The position numbers were made by a program, and so were the translations under genes. A stretch of DNA of 64,000 bases, from NCBI GenBank assembly GCA_035610365.1, contig CM069434.1, positions 99,064,806 through 99,128,805 of the forward strand, in the 5' to 3' direction. This stretch comes from Aquatica leii (lineage: Eukaryota; Arthropoda; Insecta; Coleoptera; Lampyridae). Under the pieces are notes generated by a model. It saw only the letters and a list, made by a program, of their open reading frames with translations. It made no database searches and was not told the origin of the DNA. This document shows, piece by piece, positions 1 to 10,950 of this stretch; positions within the stretch are counted from its first letter, which is position 1; each line of letters begins with the position of its first letter.

Positions 1-465
1 TAGTTTAAAGTTCCGTCTTGAAACAGTTGGAAAAAGGGCATCCGGAAAGTGTACTAAACAAAGTTGATCTTGATGGCAGATTATAATTTTGCAAAAGTAT
101 GTTTCAAGCCTGAATGATGACAAAGCATTTTTACAAAATATTGTGTTTTTCGACAAGACTACCTTTGATCTCAACAGTACAGAAAATTGGCAAACCTGTA
201 GAAATTGGTTTTTTGGAAATCAACACTAGAAAATGAAAACTTACAGTTACTTCCTAAAAAAAGTTAACGTTTGGGTTTGTAGGTAACCGCATCTTGGTTT
301 AATTCTTTTAATGGCGCGTTGACAAGTGAAGAATACCTCGAATTTTTAGGAGACAAATTAGTCCTTGCACTTGCAGTACTTTACTCAAATGAAGAAAATC
401 CAGATCTGTTTAATAAGACGATATGGTACCAACATTACAGTGTGCTACTCTATTTTGCGAGGATG
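1..465 (+). pseudogene. Tc1/mariner-superfamily transposase fragment, copy A
   Basis: Translated with frame changes, this stretch resembles the catalytic core of an IS630/Tc1/mariner transposase. A segment of the form S/D-E/K-T-x-L..N-x-T-E-N-W is followed by a VNVW-like block and by residues resembling Y-P-N-E-E-N-P-D-L. Such enzymes cut and paste DNA between TA dinucleotides using a DDE/D triad. No frame stays open along its length, so it is dead. It enters the window already truncated and runs into a LINE at 478. A near-identical copy lies at 3,655-4,098, so the two share one origin. The Tc1/mariner assignment rests on remembered motif order; the exact clade is not assigned. Confidence 0.6.
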
Positions 466-477
466 GTTTGCAAATAT

Positions 478-1357
478 ATATATATAGTTTAACTTTATGT
501 GAATTGCTTAATTGCTTACAAATTGATTCGTCTTTCCCTTATTTAGAATTACTACCATACATTCTATTTACATTTTTACATTTTTACATTTTTTTATCCC
601 TCCTGTCCTCTTAACTTTTTCCTTCTTCTCCAATACTTCTTCCATCCACTCCGCTCCTTTTCCGTTTTTTTAAGATGTCCTTTATTTTCATAACCTCTTC
701 TCTTAACTCTCTGCATTTATCCCTCATGTGGTTAAGATCCTCCGTCTCTTCTCCACATAGTCTGCACATCTTTTCTTCTTTTTTTCAGTATTTGTTACCT
801 AATTCTTCGTTCCCACATAGGAACCGTGCTATCATTTTTTTCTTCTTGTCGATTTTATTCCCTTTTACCTTTAAATATTCTTGCACCCCTTCCCCCATGA
901 TATCCTTATAATTTTTATTATATCTGCCCTCTTTTATCCTTCTCCATCTTTCTTGTTTTTTTGATGTCCCTATCTCTTCTTATTATTTCTTCCCTTATCC
1001 CTACTCCCTCTTCTCTTAATCTCTCCACTTCTTCTCGCGCGTACCCGTTTCTTTTGTAATACTCTTCTCTGCCTTCCTGCCCATACTTCACTTTTCCTCT
1101 TTTTATCTCTTTCGAACAGTCTTGTAGTATTTTACATTCTGTTCTTTTCCTCAGTTTTTTCTTGTATTTTATGGCTCTTTTTTCTGCCTCTACTCTTATT
1201 TTTGCTACCTGTACCTCCTCTCTCACAATATACCTCAGTGTATCTCTGTCCAGTCCCAAAAACCCATCTTCAGTATTTTTCCTGTAGCCCCTCTACCTCC
1301 CTCCACTCCTTCCAGCCCCATATTTCCGCTCCATACATTACCACCCCCTTTATTAAC
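478..1357 (-). mobile_element. LINE 3' fragment, copy A
   Basis: This purine-rich (minus-strand) sequence is nearly identical to 4,111-4,985, the 3' end of the LINE described there. It includes the same minus-strand reading frame (918-1,259 here, 4,547-4,894 there), which is the Lys/Glu/Arg-rich C-terminal tail of the reverse transcriptase polyprotein. The similarity stops at about 1,357, where BEL/Pao-like sequence begins. The LINE is joined to the mariner relic at the same site, with the 12-bp word GTTTGCAAATAT at 466-477, as in copy B. It was therefore copied together with its host rather than inserted independently. Confidence 0.75.
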
Positions 1358-2640
1358 TTTATTGAGAAAACATACAAATTCATGTTTAGGTTTTCTAACT
1401 TAAATAAGTTAAAGCGATGTACTGCCTACATTCTTCGATTTGTGATCAATTGCAAAATTCCACAAAACGAACGCGTTCTTTGTCCATTTTCAATTCAAGA
1501 ATTACAGAATTCATTGGAATGCCTTAAAAAAAATTAGTCAAAGGCAACGTTTTACGCGCAAAACTTGGAAATTGCAACCAAACAAAGATATTAGCGCAAA
1601 AAGTAAAATTCTTCCTTTGCACCCATTCTTAGACAACGATGGTGTATTGCGTGTCATGGGACGATTAAAAAAATTCTTATTTTAGTTTTAATAAGAAACA
1701 CCCGATACTAATTCTATTTAATTATCATTTTTGTGAATTGATATTTTCTGCTTGGCATGCCGGTCTACAGCTACTTTTAGCATCTGTAAGAGAAGAGTTT
1801 TGGCCTATTTACGGCAGTAATGCAGCTAAAAAGGTAGTGCGCACATGTGTAAAATGTAATAGAGCAGTACCTAAAAATCTTCTGTAAATTATGGGCGATT
1901 TCCCTAAAGATTGTATTAATCCATCACTTTCATTCTATATCACTGGTGACTCTGCAGGAAATTTCTTTATTAAAGATAGGAAATGACGTGGTTGCAAAAT
2001 ACGTGTCTTTATTTAGAGTTAGTTACGGAACTAAATACTGAAGCGTGAATGGCAGTTCTTAAAAGATTCATAAGTAGAAGAAGCATTCGTTTCAGAATGT
2101 ATTCAGATAATGGAAATAATTTTTTAGGCGCTAATAATGAGATGCAAAGTTTTGGCAAATTTATCATGAAACATAAAAATCACATATAACAATCGTGTTT
2201 AAATCAAAGTATGGATTGGCATTTTATACCCCCATACTCGCCATATTTCGGTGGCCTTTGGGAGGCTGATGTAAAATCCATAAAGATTAATCTTAAAAAA
2301 GTAATAAGCAATGCCTATCTTACGTACGAAGAACTTAGTACAATATTTACTCAAGTAGAATCAATTCTTAATTGTCGTTCTTTATCACAAATTTCAACCG
2401 ATCCTGACGATTTCAATCAACTTAGTACGGCGCATTTTCTCATTAGAAGACCATTTACGTCAATTCCTCAGCCAAACTTAAAAGACGAGACTGAAAACCG
2501 TTCAAGTCGTTATTACATTTTAAATTTGGCGCATTCCGCATTCTTGAAAGAAGGGATTGTATTTTAAGGGTTACCGCATTAGTATTGTAAGAAGCCTCAA
2601 TGCCGAATGTTTGCATCTTTATATATTCTTATTAAAATTG
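1358..2640 (+). pseudogene. BEL/Pao retrotransposon pol fragment (integrase)
   Basis: The translation, over several frames, follows the C-terminal part of a BEL/Pao polyprotein. It begins with a segment containing NKLKR-x-TAY-x-LRF (about 1,400-1,445), then a zinc-binding region ending in CVKC (1,846-1,857), then the integrase core: the first Asp in a TGDSAG-like block near 1,950, the second in YSDNG near 2,100, and the Glu in FGGLWE (residue 18 of the open stretch 2,211-2,567). Integrase inserts the cDNA copy into the genome. Stops and frame changes break it, and no LTR, RT or gag is attached. Its start coincides with the end of the duplicated LINE segment. Confidence 0.8.
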
Positions 2641-3280
2641 TAACTTTTACAATACATTTCTTATAATCAAATTTCGAACATAAGTGTCTAAGCAACAATT
2701 TTATTCAGTAATATTCAGATATTTTAATAAACAAAGCTTAGACGCAAACTCAAACAAAATAATACCAAAGTTTAGTAAGAAACTTTTTAATTACTTTAGC
2801 TTGTTTAGTAAAAATAGCTTTTTTAAAGCTGTTTTTGTGCAATTTCATTTAAATTTGCGCTCGGAAGTCTTTCTAGTATAACCAGAAAAAGTAATAGAAC
2901 GTTTTTAAGATAATCCCAGAAAGTAATTTATATCAGTGCAATCGAATCGTAGTTTCTGTTTTATTACAAATCATATTAAAGTTTTCGAAAAAACGTCGTT
3001 TCATATCTTTTATGACTTTACATAGTAGTGCTATAAAATGATCCCTATTCGACTTTGGTATTTAAACAATTGTAGCATTAAAGTTAACACTTTTGTTTAA
3101 AATTAATTACAAAAAAAAAAAACTTTTGGCTTAAAATTTAAACTTTTTAAAGTAATATTTTATAACAAAATTGTTGCAATTTCACGGTTGTGCAAATGTT
3201 ATATGTGAATTTGTAAAGTATGAAGCAAATTCATTATTTCTATCAAGAAGAAATTTCTACGGTCACGCTTTTTCCGCCAT
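2641..3280. other. AT-rich stretch, no gene seen
   Basis: The sequence following the BEL/Pao integrase could include the remains of its 3' untranslated region or LTR, but no partner repeat is visible in the window. The short open frame at 2,684-2,881 has no recognisable motif and I do not call it a gene. Confidence 0.5.
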
Positions 3281-3282
3281 TG

Positions 3283-4098
3283 TCATATTTTGCTCGTGGT
3301 TTGTTTCTGAGCTATGACATCATCGACGTTTTTTGGAATTGGCAATCCATCCATACTTTTTTCAATGGATTTCGATACAGTTAATTTTTCTGAGTACAAA
3401 AATATGAAGTAAAAAAGAACGAATAGAAATTTTGATGATGATTGGTTACAAAGGGAGAGTTCGCATACAAGTTGAAGTTTTTCGTTCATTTAATAACAAA
3501 TATCTTAACAGAAAACCAATTACACAGTTCAATGTTAGCAACATCAAGCAAATATTTTTGGAAGTGGACAATGTGAGAGATCGCATTAACATGGTCGTTC
3601 AACAGCCTAGGAACATGTTACATTAAACGTTCTACTTGAGTTTCAAAAAATTCCTATTTATCCTAAAAGGGCACCCGGACAATGTATTAAAAAAAGTTGA
3701 TCTTGATGGCAAATTATAACTTTGCAAAACTATGTTTCAAGCCTGAATGATGACAAAGCATTTTTACAAAATATTGTGTTTTCCGACGAGACTATCTGTT
3801 ATCTCAACGGTACAGAAAATTGGCAAACCTGTAGAAATTGGTTTTTTGGAAATCAACATTCGAAAATGTAAACTTACAGTTACTTCCCAAAAAAAGTTAA
3901 CGTTTGGGTTTGTAGGTAACCGCATCTTGGTTTCATTTTTTTAATGGCGCGTTGACAGGTGAAGGATACCTCGAATTTTTAAGAGACAAATTAGTCCTTG
4001 CATTTGTAGTACTTTACCCAAATGAAGAAAATCCAGATCTGTTTAATAAGACGATATGGTACCAACATTACAGTGTGCTACTCTATTTTGCGAGGATG
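3283..4098 (+). pseudogene. Tc1/mariner-superfamily transposase, 5' part, copy B
   Basis: From about 3,440 the plus strand encodes a helix-turn-helix-like N-terminus: Val-Glu-Val-Phe, then N-x-K-Y, a Val-Ser-x-Ile block and a V-R-D-R-I block. This is the layout of insect mariner-like transposases. From 3,655 it matches copy A through the catalytic core with its VNVW block. At 4,099 the gene is cut by a LINE, and the coding sequence resumes at 7,871. Multiple stops and frame changes were present besides the insertion, so it was probably already decaying. Element ends and terminal repeats were not found. Confidence 0.6.
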
Positions 4099-4110
4099 GT
4101 TTGCAAATAT
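4099..4110. repeat. Target-site duplication, left (GTTTGCAAATAT)
   Basis: This 12-bp word recurs exactly at 7,859-7,870, flanking the LINE. The mariner reading continues across the two copies, so it is the duplication made by target-primed reverse transcription. Confidence 0.85.
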
Positions 4111-4546
4111 ATATAGTTTAATTTTATTTGAATTGCTTAATCGCTTACAAATTAATTCGTCTTTTCCTTATTTAGAATTACTACCATACATTCTATTTAC
4201 ATTTTTACATTTTTAGATTTTTTTATCCCTCCTATCCTCTTAACTTTTTCCTTCTTCTCCAATACTTCTTCCATCCACTCCGCTCCTTTTCCGTTTTTTT
4301 AAGATGTCCTTTATTTTCATAACCTCTTCTCTTAACTCTCTGCATTTATCCCTCATGTGGTTAAGGTCCTCCGTCTCTTCTCCACATAGTCTGCACATCT
4401 TTTCTTCTTTTTTTCAGTATTTGTTACCTAATTCTTCGTTCCCACATAGGAACCGTGCTATAATTTTTTTCTTCTTGTCGATTTTATTCCCTTTTACCTT
4501 TAAATATTCTGGCACCCCTTCCCCCATGATATCCTTATAATTTTTA

Positions 4547-5867
4547 TTATATCTGCCTTCTTTTATCCTTCTCCATCTTTCTTGTTTTTTTGATGTCCCT
4601 ATCTCTTCTTATTATTTCTTTCCTTATCCCTACTCCCTCTTCCCTTAATCTCTCCACTTCTTCTCTCGCGTACCCGTTTCTTTTGTAATAATTTTTTCTG
4701 CCCTCTTGCCCATACTTCACTTTTCCTCTTTTTATCTCTTTCCAACATTCTTGCAGTATTTTGCATTCTTTTCTTTCCCTCAGTTCTTTCTTGTATTTTA
4801 TGCCTCTTTTTTCTGTCTCTACTCTTATTTTTGCTACCTGTACCCCCTCTCTCACAATATACCCCTGTGTATCTCTGTCCAGTCCCAATACCAATCTCTA
4901 GTATTTTTCCTGTATCCCTTCTACCCTCCTCCATTTCTTCCACCCCTATATTTCCGCCCCATACATTACCACACCCTTTATTAGCTTTTCAAACAACAGC
5001 TTTCTTTTTTCTATATCCATCTTTAATTCTTTTTTTCCTACCCCCCACACTTGTCCTATTAACCTGTGACCTTTCCTCACTCTTTCCTTTATGTGTTCTC
5101 CATCCTTATTTTCCTCCTTCATCGTGTAACCCAAGAATGTAAATTCCTTCAATTGTTGCACTTCCTAATCCCTCCATTTCCAGTCCTTTCTTTTTCTTTT
5201 CCTCCCTCCTTTTCTAAATACCCTTATTTTTGTTTTTTCTGTGTTTACTTCCATTTCTTTTTTCATGTATTGTTCCAGCGTTTTCATCATCTCTTTCATT
5301 TTCTTTTCCTTCTTAGCCACCAATACTATGTCATCCGCATACGCCAACGACCTTTGCTTTCCTTACTACGATTCCTCCTGTCTGCTGTCCTCTTATTGTC
5401 TCCTCCAGATCTCAGATCTTCCATATATACTGCCAACAGGATTGGGTTTAGTAGGCATCCCTGTCTCAACCCTCTTTGTAATAAATTTATTGCTTTCTTC
5501 CTCATTCACTTTGAACCCTGCTCCTCGTTTCTTCCTAGATTTTCTCCATTCTTTCTATTAATCTTTCATTGATTTTTTTTTCTTCATGTATTCCCACAGT
5601 TTTTCCCTGTCTGTTGTCTATCACTCTTCTTCCTTTTCTGAATCCTGTTTTTCCGTCTGATACCAAGCCTTTTTTCTCTATTTCCTTCTGTAGTCTTCTA
5701 TGTAGCACTGTCGCATATAATTTGTATGCGGTGCTTAACAATGTTACCACTCTGTAATTCTTGGATTTATTTCTTTCTCCTTTTTTATGGATCGGGCATA
5801 TTGTTCTTTCTCTCCATCTCTCTGGGAATCCTTGCCCTTTCCGTATTTTATTTAGTATTTCCGTCAT
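4547..5867 (-). pseudogene. LINE reverse transcriptase and C-terminal tail
   Basis: The 5,535-5,867 frame carries the RT finger region, with ICPIHKKG, a YR-x-x-TLLSTAYK block and a TGFRKGR block. The palm motif AYADDIVLV is at the start of the frame 5,165-5,347, with both catalytic Asp residues present. Downstream frames (4,946-5,161, 4,599-4,943 and 4,547-4,894) carry a region with FLGY, then GQVWG and a highly charged tail. RT copies the element RNA at the nicked chromosomal target. The motif A region between 5,350 and 5,535 lies across frame changes and stops, so the enzyme is broken. Confidence 0.8.
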
Positions 5868-6501
5868 GCTTTTTGCTAAATTTTCTTCTTTGTATACCCA
5901 CTCTTCGGCTTGTATCCCATTTTCTCCTGTCGCCTTTCCTTTTTTAATTTTTTTTATTGCCTCTATTACTTCGTCTTCCTTTTTTCTATCTCTATCTCCT
6001 TCTTCCCGTCTTACTACTGCGTTTTTTTTCTTTTTTTTTGATTTTGTTCTTCCCCTCCCAGCAGGATCTTAAAAACATATCTCCCATTCTTTAATTTGTA
6101 TTCCCTTTGTCGTCGTTTCTTCCTTTCCCTCTTTAGGTACTTCCATACATCTTCTTCTGTTTTTATTCCTTTGATCTGCTTCTTTTGTTTCATTTTGTTT
6201 TTTTCCTTCTTTCTCTCGCATGTTTTCTTGTATGTCTTTGCTGCTTCTTTGTGTTTTTCTTTTATTTTCTTCCTTTTTTTTAATTGTCTTTATGCTCTCC
6301 TTGAATTTTTCTTTGCTTCCGTGCATTCTCTATCACACCATTTCTTCCATCTTGTTTTCTCTCCCTACCACTGTTTAAATCTGATTCTCTCTGTTGCTTT
6401 TTCCATCATCTCTCTCATTTCGTTCACACTCTCTTGTAATCCCTTCCCTACCCATATCGTTTTCCCTATTCTCTCTTTATATCTTTTTATACCCTTTTCT
6501 G

Positions 6502-7050
6502 TCAACCTTTTTTTTTATATGTACTCCTTATCTTCTTCCATTCCAGTAGTTGGTGGTCTGACTCTACCCTTTCTCCCACATTAAATGTTTTCACCTTTTC
6601 TCCAGCCTCTTCATTTGTCATTACACAATTTATTATTGATTCTTCCCTTTTTACAACTCCTATTCTCTGTTGCAGTATATCTTTCTTTTCCTGACTCAAC
6701 CATTTTTTTCTTATTTCCGTTATTATACCGCCCTTTGCTCTACCTTTACTCTTCTCTCTTTCTGCATGTTGCACCATCTACTCCAATTTCTCCGGCAACG
6801 CTTTTTCCCATCACTTCTATTCTTTTTCTTCCATCCATGTCTCCTGTAATCCCATTACATCCTGCTCCTTGATGTATTTCCAAAAACCCTGTTCCTTGTC
6901 CTTTATTTCCGCTACGTTCCAAAACAATACTCTCAGTTCACTTACCTCCCGCTGTGCTTCTTCCTTACTTTCTTTTTTTCTTCCTTCTTTTTCTTTTCTC
7001 TTTCCATCACTCATCATTCTTTCTCTTTGCCATTTAGTCAAGCTTCTTTC
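6502..7050 (-). pseudogene. LINE apurinic-like endonuclease domain
   Basis: The upstream frame (6,817-7,041) has the start of an APE-type nuclease, LRVLFWNVAEI, with the catalytic Asn in WN and a Glu in GLQETW. The downstream frame (6,502-6,777) has a GRAKGGI block and ends in VESDHQLLEW, the SDH catalytic motif. This domain nicks target DNA to prime reverse transcription. The two halves are in different frames with sequence missing between them. The position upstream of the RT fits a LINE ORF2. Confidence 0.75.
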
Positions 7051-7079
7051 TTTTATCGCCCCCCTTTCGCCCTTTAGAT

Positions 7080-7728
7080 TTATGCCCTTTGGGTACCTAT
7101 TGTCTCTCCCCTTTCTCTGCTCAGGCGCCTATCCCTGTCGTTCCATATGTATCTTCCTCCGTCTATCTTTATTTTCCTGTATCCTACCCATACTCTTTTC
7201 CCTTTTTTATTTCTCTTTGTACTCTTCTTTCTTCTCATGTCAAATCGTGACTTAAATATATTCTTGTATTCCTTAATTTTTTCTTCTCCGTCATCACTTT
7301 CTGCGTTTCCTCTCATCCTCCCATTTCCGCCACAACCATATCATTTTTCTTCTCTTTGCTTATTACTGTCACCTTTTTCACTTCTACTTTTACATTTAAT
7401 TTTTCTTCCAGCATCAATGCTAAATCTTTTTGTGGTTCTTCACTTCTCCACTCCTTTATCCCAATATTATTCTTCTTTTACCATCTTTTCTCATCTTCCG
7501 CTTTTTCTTCAGTTTTTATTTTCTCCACCAGTTCTCCAGTTTTTCTTTCTTCCACTTTTTTCCCTTTTTCCTATTTCTGCTTTTGTTTCTTTGATTTATT
7601 GCTTTATTTTTTGCATATTTTTTTTCATCTGTTTCATCATTTCCTTCATTAATTCTTTTAACTCTTCCATTGCTTTCTTTTTTCTGTTCTTGAGGTTTTT
7701 CCTTCAATTTCTTCCGTTATCTTTTTAA
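7080..7728 (-). pseudogene. LINE 5' coding region, charged, function unknown
   Basis: Two minus-strand frames (7,080-7,316 and 7,516-7,707) encode Lys/Arg/Glu/Asn-rich protein without a recognisable motif. By position they are the N-terminus of ORF2 or the end of ORF1 of the LINE. No zinc knuckle is visible. The long plus-strand frames over the same bases are shadows caused by the C/T-rich strand. Confidence 0.5.
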
Positions 7729-7858
7729 TGTCTGGTGATCTTATTGTTTTCTTTCCTCTTTCAAATATTTGTTGTCTTTCCTTTTTCTCTTCCTCTCTCT
7801 ATCTCTTTTATTTATTCCTTTTTCCTTTTTTATTCCTCCTTACCTTCTTTTCTTACTA

Positions 7859-7870
7859 GTTTGCAAATAT
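7859..7870. repeat. Target-site duplication, right (GTTTGCAAATAT)
   Basis: Exact copy of 4,099-4,110. It marks the 5' end of the minus-strand LINE. Confidence 0.85.
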
Positions 7871-7971
7871 TTAAACCAAGTGTTTGCTAACCAATGGGCC
7901 AGTCGTAAGGAATCTATCGAATAGTCTCCTAGATTTCCGGATCTCATTTCTCTTGAATTTATTCCAGTTAC
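7871..7971 (+). pseudogene. Tc1/mariner-superfamily transposase, 3' part
   Basis: Reading resumes after the LINE with LNQVFANQW, then a charged pair and S-I-E, then PRFPDLISLEF. This follows the conserved block of mariner-like transposases around the third catalytic acid, P-x-SPDL-x-x-x-D/E-F. It has an in-frame stop. It ends at the hAT-type MITE inserted at 7,980. Confidence 0.6.
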
Positions 7972-7979
7972 GTGCTCAC

Positions 7980-8476
7980 CAGTGTTGGGCACGTATAATA
8001 CGTGTAATTTTTTAGACAGATTTTTACGTGTAAAAATCTACGTATTATACGTCTACTTTAATTACGGTAGGTAAAAAACATCAAGTGATTATGTTCTTAA
8101 GCTTATTTTGTTGTTTATTTTTTACTTTGAAGCACGAATTTCTACTTCATTGATATTTATTATATAAGGTATCCGTGTAATTCATGAATTACTGACTTTG
8201 GCAGTACTTTCAATTGTTATAATATACTTTAGAAATGATGAAAAGTTACTTGGCCTAAATAATTTCAATGCTTTTATTAGATAAATCAATAAACAAACTG
8301 ATTTAAAGCTAAAAGTACTAATTTAAGGTTAACAATTCAAAGCATCTTCAGATTTAAGATACGTTTACACGTATCAAAGCACGTATTATACATTTTATAC
8401 TTAAAATACGTTATATACAGAGTTTTTTACATGTATACGTATAAAATTATTTTTTACGCAAAATTGCCCATCACTG
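7980..8476. mobile_element. hAT-type MITE with 8-bp target duplication
   Basis: This 497-bp non-coding element begins CAGTGTTGGGCA and ends TGCCCATCACTG, imperfect inverted ends of the hAT type. It is bounded by the exact 8-bp repeat GTGCTCAC at 7,972-7,979 and 8,477-8,484. The interior contains many short variants of ACGTAT and TATACGT near both ends. It encodes nothing and would depend on a transposase made elsewhere. It lies in, or at the edge of, the mariner relic and is therefore younger. Confidence 0.9.
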
Positions 8477-8519
8477 GTGCTCACTGTATAATAAACATTT
8501 AGAAACCTATCAATTATAA

Positions 8520-10950
8520 AATTGATAAAAACAGTTGCGTTTTTCTAATTATATTAATTAAAAGTTTACAATTTACTAAAGTATTAAGTAAATATGATGA
8601 TAGTAATTAAATAGTGTTAAGAGAAGCCACTTAGCAGTGTCACTCTTGCAGTAGTCCTATCAGTGTAAGAAGTTTGATGAACTGGTTCACTAGGATGGCT
8701 ACTAAGTTCTCTTTGATAATTTTCAATAAATTGGCGGGTATTTAGTAGCAAAGAGAATGCTGAGATCTTCATGTAATGTCTGGTTTGTTATTTACCATAG
8801 TGTATTCACTATGACACAAAGGGTTTTTTATTGAAATTGTTGGAATGTTTTAGTTTGAGTAGATTCAGCACAACCCTCTTGCTGTGACCCGCACGTCCAA
8901 CGGAATTTTAGGTTTAATTGCTAACGTCTAGTTTGAAGATTTTTTTTAAGTAAGACGTTGAATAAAATGAAATGCCAGAGACTTAATGTTTTTTTTTTGT
9001 TAAAATTTGAAAGTTAATTAAGTTCACTGGCGTACATACGTTGAATCTAGTACTAAATGTTATTTGCACTAATTTAGTCAAATTGTTATACTCAATCGTT
9101 TAAGGTGTTGTTGGAGATTTGCGGCTGCTAGGTAAAGACCTTTGTGTGTCGATAGGATGGCAGTATTATTGGCAAACGTGGCAATAACTGTATTTGTACC
9201 TTGAAGTAGCTTAGTTGTATAAGTATAGAAGAGATTCAAAGATTTCCTTGGAAGACGCCGGTTTTGACAGAGAAAAAATTAAATAATTGATTAGTGTATT
9301 AATCTGTAAAGTATTTGTCACTAAGGTAGAACTTAATGAAAAGACAAAAAAATCTAAAGAGAAGTCTTTTTAGTTAATGGAGTAATCTGATACGTCAAAT
9401 TTTGTCAAACGCCTCCTCAACATCTAAAAATACAGCTCTGTGGTATTTCTTTTCTTTAAGGCTCAGTGAAACTTGTTTTTTTTATTTTGTGCACTTGCTG
9501 AATTAACCAATTTTACGGAAACTAAATTGATGATGAGGTATATGTGAAGAGATATCATTGTCATTCAACAGATGTTTCAAAAATAGATGAGGATAAGACT
9601 AATTGGTTGATATAAAGTAACAGTTGCAAAAGTTTTACCAAGTTTAAAGAGTATTAATATATGCTTATGTATTCATAGGAGATAATAGTACGATAGACGT
9701 ACTATGCAATTATCGATAACTGCCATTAAAACTAGCGCTTTCTTTGGAAGAATCTTTAAAAATTGACCTGTAATGAGATCATAACCTAGTGCTTGTTGGT
9801 TGTTTAAATTATTTATCTTAAATTGAAACTTTGTCGGTGAGACGGGTCTAATAAGTAACGTCATCTGACATAGAACGTCTAAATATTTGTTTATATCCTT
9901 ATCTTTGGTGTTTGAGTGATGTGGTTGAAAGATAAGTGTTTAGCAAAAGTATCAGATATTTTTTTGTTAAGTGTAGTCCATCTACCGTCAGGTTTTCTTA
10001 TCGGTGGTGTATTGACTTAATCTCTTTTACATTTTTTTGTTGCTTTCCAGATCCTATGGCATTTAGGATCAAAATGCTTAAAATAGTTAGTAAAGGAGTT
10101 ATTTTGGGAATCTAGAAAAACTGCTCGAAAACATTGATTTGTAGTTTAGCTTGTCAGCGATGTTACAAGTTCTTTGCCGTTTAGTTTAATGTCGTCTTTT
10201 TTCGGCAATTAATTCTTTTATATAAAATGGTATGTTTGTGTTGTAACCGTCGTTGGAATTTGTTGCGTATTTTTTAATCGATCTTCGTAATTACGATTGT
10301 TTTAAATCCAAGTTTGCTTTTTTTTCGATGACAAAAATTCTATTTTGGATGTGTAAAGTCGTCAAGGTTTTTTTTCCAGTAAATTATTACGCCTCAACCT
10401 GGAATCTGGAATCATAGAATCTTTTCTGTCGGTGCTCGTCTCACAATCATGCTATCGTTTTGGTACTATATGGTTTTTACTGTAGCGTTGCAGACGCATG
10501 ACACTTTTGTGTTGTCTTGACCGAAACAAAATTCCAACGCTTTTAACTATTTTTGTTTTTGAAAATTATGCGCAGAAGCTGGTCTCATCATTTCAAATAT
10601 ATCAGGCGTTGTTAGGATACCTAACTCTAAGGAAGTGGTTTTGAGCAAATCAAAAGATTTATAAAGAATGAATAGATCTTGACATTTTTTTCTGGAAATT
10701 TTGACATTCTACTAGTCTTCGTTCGGTGTTCCATTTTTAAACCTCGTTTTCAAAGTATTTGTTTTGACAAATTCTTTGGTACTTTCTAGAACTTCTTTCT
10801 CGTTTTGATAGGTCAAAACCCCATTTTTCATAGTTCTAATGGTGGCTGCAATTATTTTTTCTTGCGCTAACGGAATGTCACTCATTCTTCCTAAAATTGT
10901 ACTTTTTACGTCTCGTCTGATTTTATTATGATCACATCAAGTTGATCTTT
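8520..10950 (-). pseudogene. Jockey-type LINE, decayed RT region
   Basis: On the minus strand the RT can be followed through many frames: a PIRKPDGRW-like block (near 10,000), a block ending in NNLNNQQALGYDLITG (9,673-9,864 frame), motif A as FLDVEEAFDK (near 9,420), the catalytic box (9,165-9,176) and a C-terminal block with LSSHPSEPVHQ (near 8,650). This order matches Jockey-like elements. The catalytic box reads FANN where the family has FADD, so both active-site Asp residues are changed. Stops are frequent. Upstream coding is too decayed to bound, and no target duplication was found. Confidence 0.75.

Larger units (their letters stand above)
1..1357 (+). repeat. Direct duplicate of 3,655-4,985 (mariner + LINE composite)
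   Basis: The order of mariner relic, junction word and LINE 3' end is the same in both places, with only scattered substitutions and a longer AT run at the junction in this copy. The two copies lie in direct orientation about 3.6 kb apart and enclose a BEL/Pao fragment. The copy here is truncated on the right at about 1,357. Confidence 0.8.
4111..7858 (-). mobile_element. Non-LTR retrotransposon (LINE) inserted in the mariner relic
   Basis: A 3.75-kb element in minus orientation with extremely biased composition: the plus strand is mostly C and T, so the coding strand is almost all purines and the proteins are rich in Lys, Glu and Arg. Order from 5' to 3' on the minus strand: charged N-terminal region (7.7-7.1 kb), APE-type endonuclease (7.05-6.5 kb), reverse transcriptase (5.9-5.2 kb) and a charged C-terminal tail (5.1-4.5 kb). 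The 3' end finishes in an AT repeat rather than poly(A). Perfect 12-bp target duplications flank it. Stops and frameshifts break all domains, so this copy cannot move itself. The LINE clade is not assigned. Confidence 0.85.

Noticed and set aside
423-7728. Many plus-strand frames rich in Phe, Ser, Leu and Pro
   Set aside because: They are antisense shadows of a purine-rich minus-strand LINE and carry no known motif.
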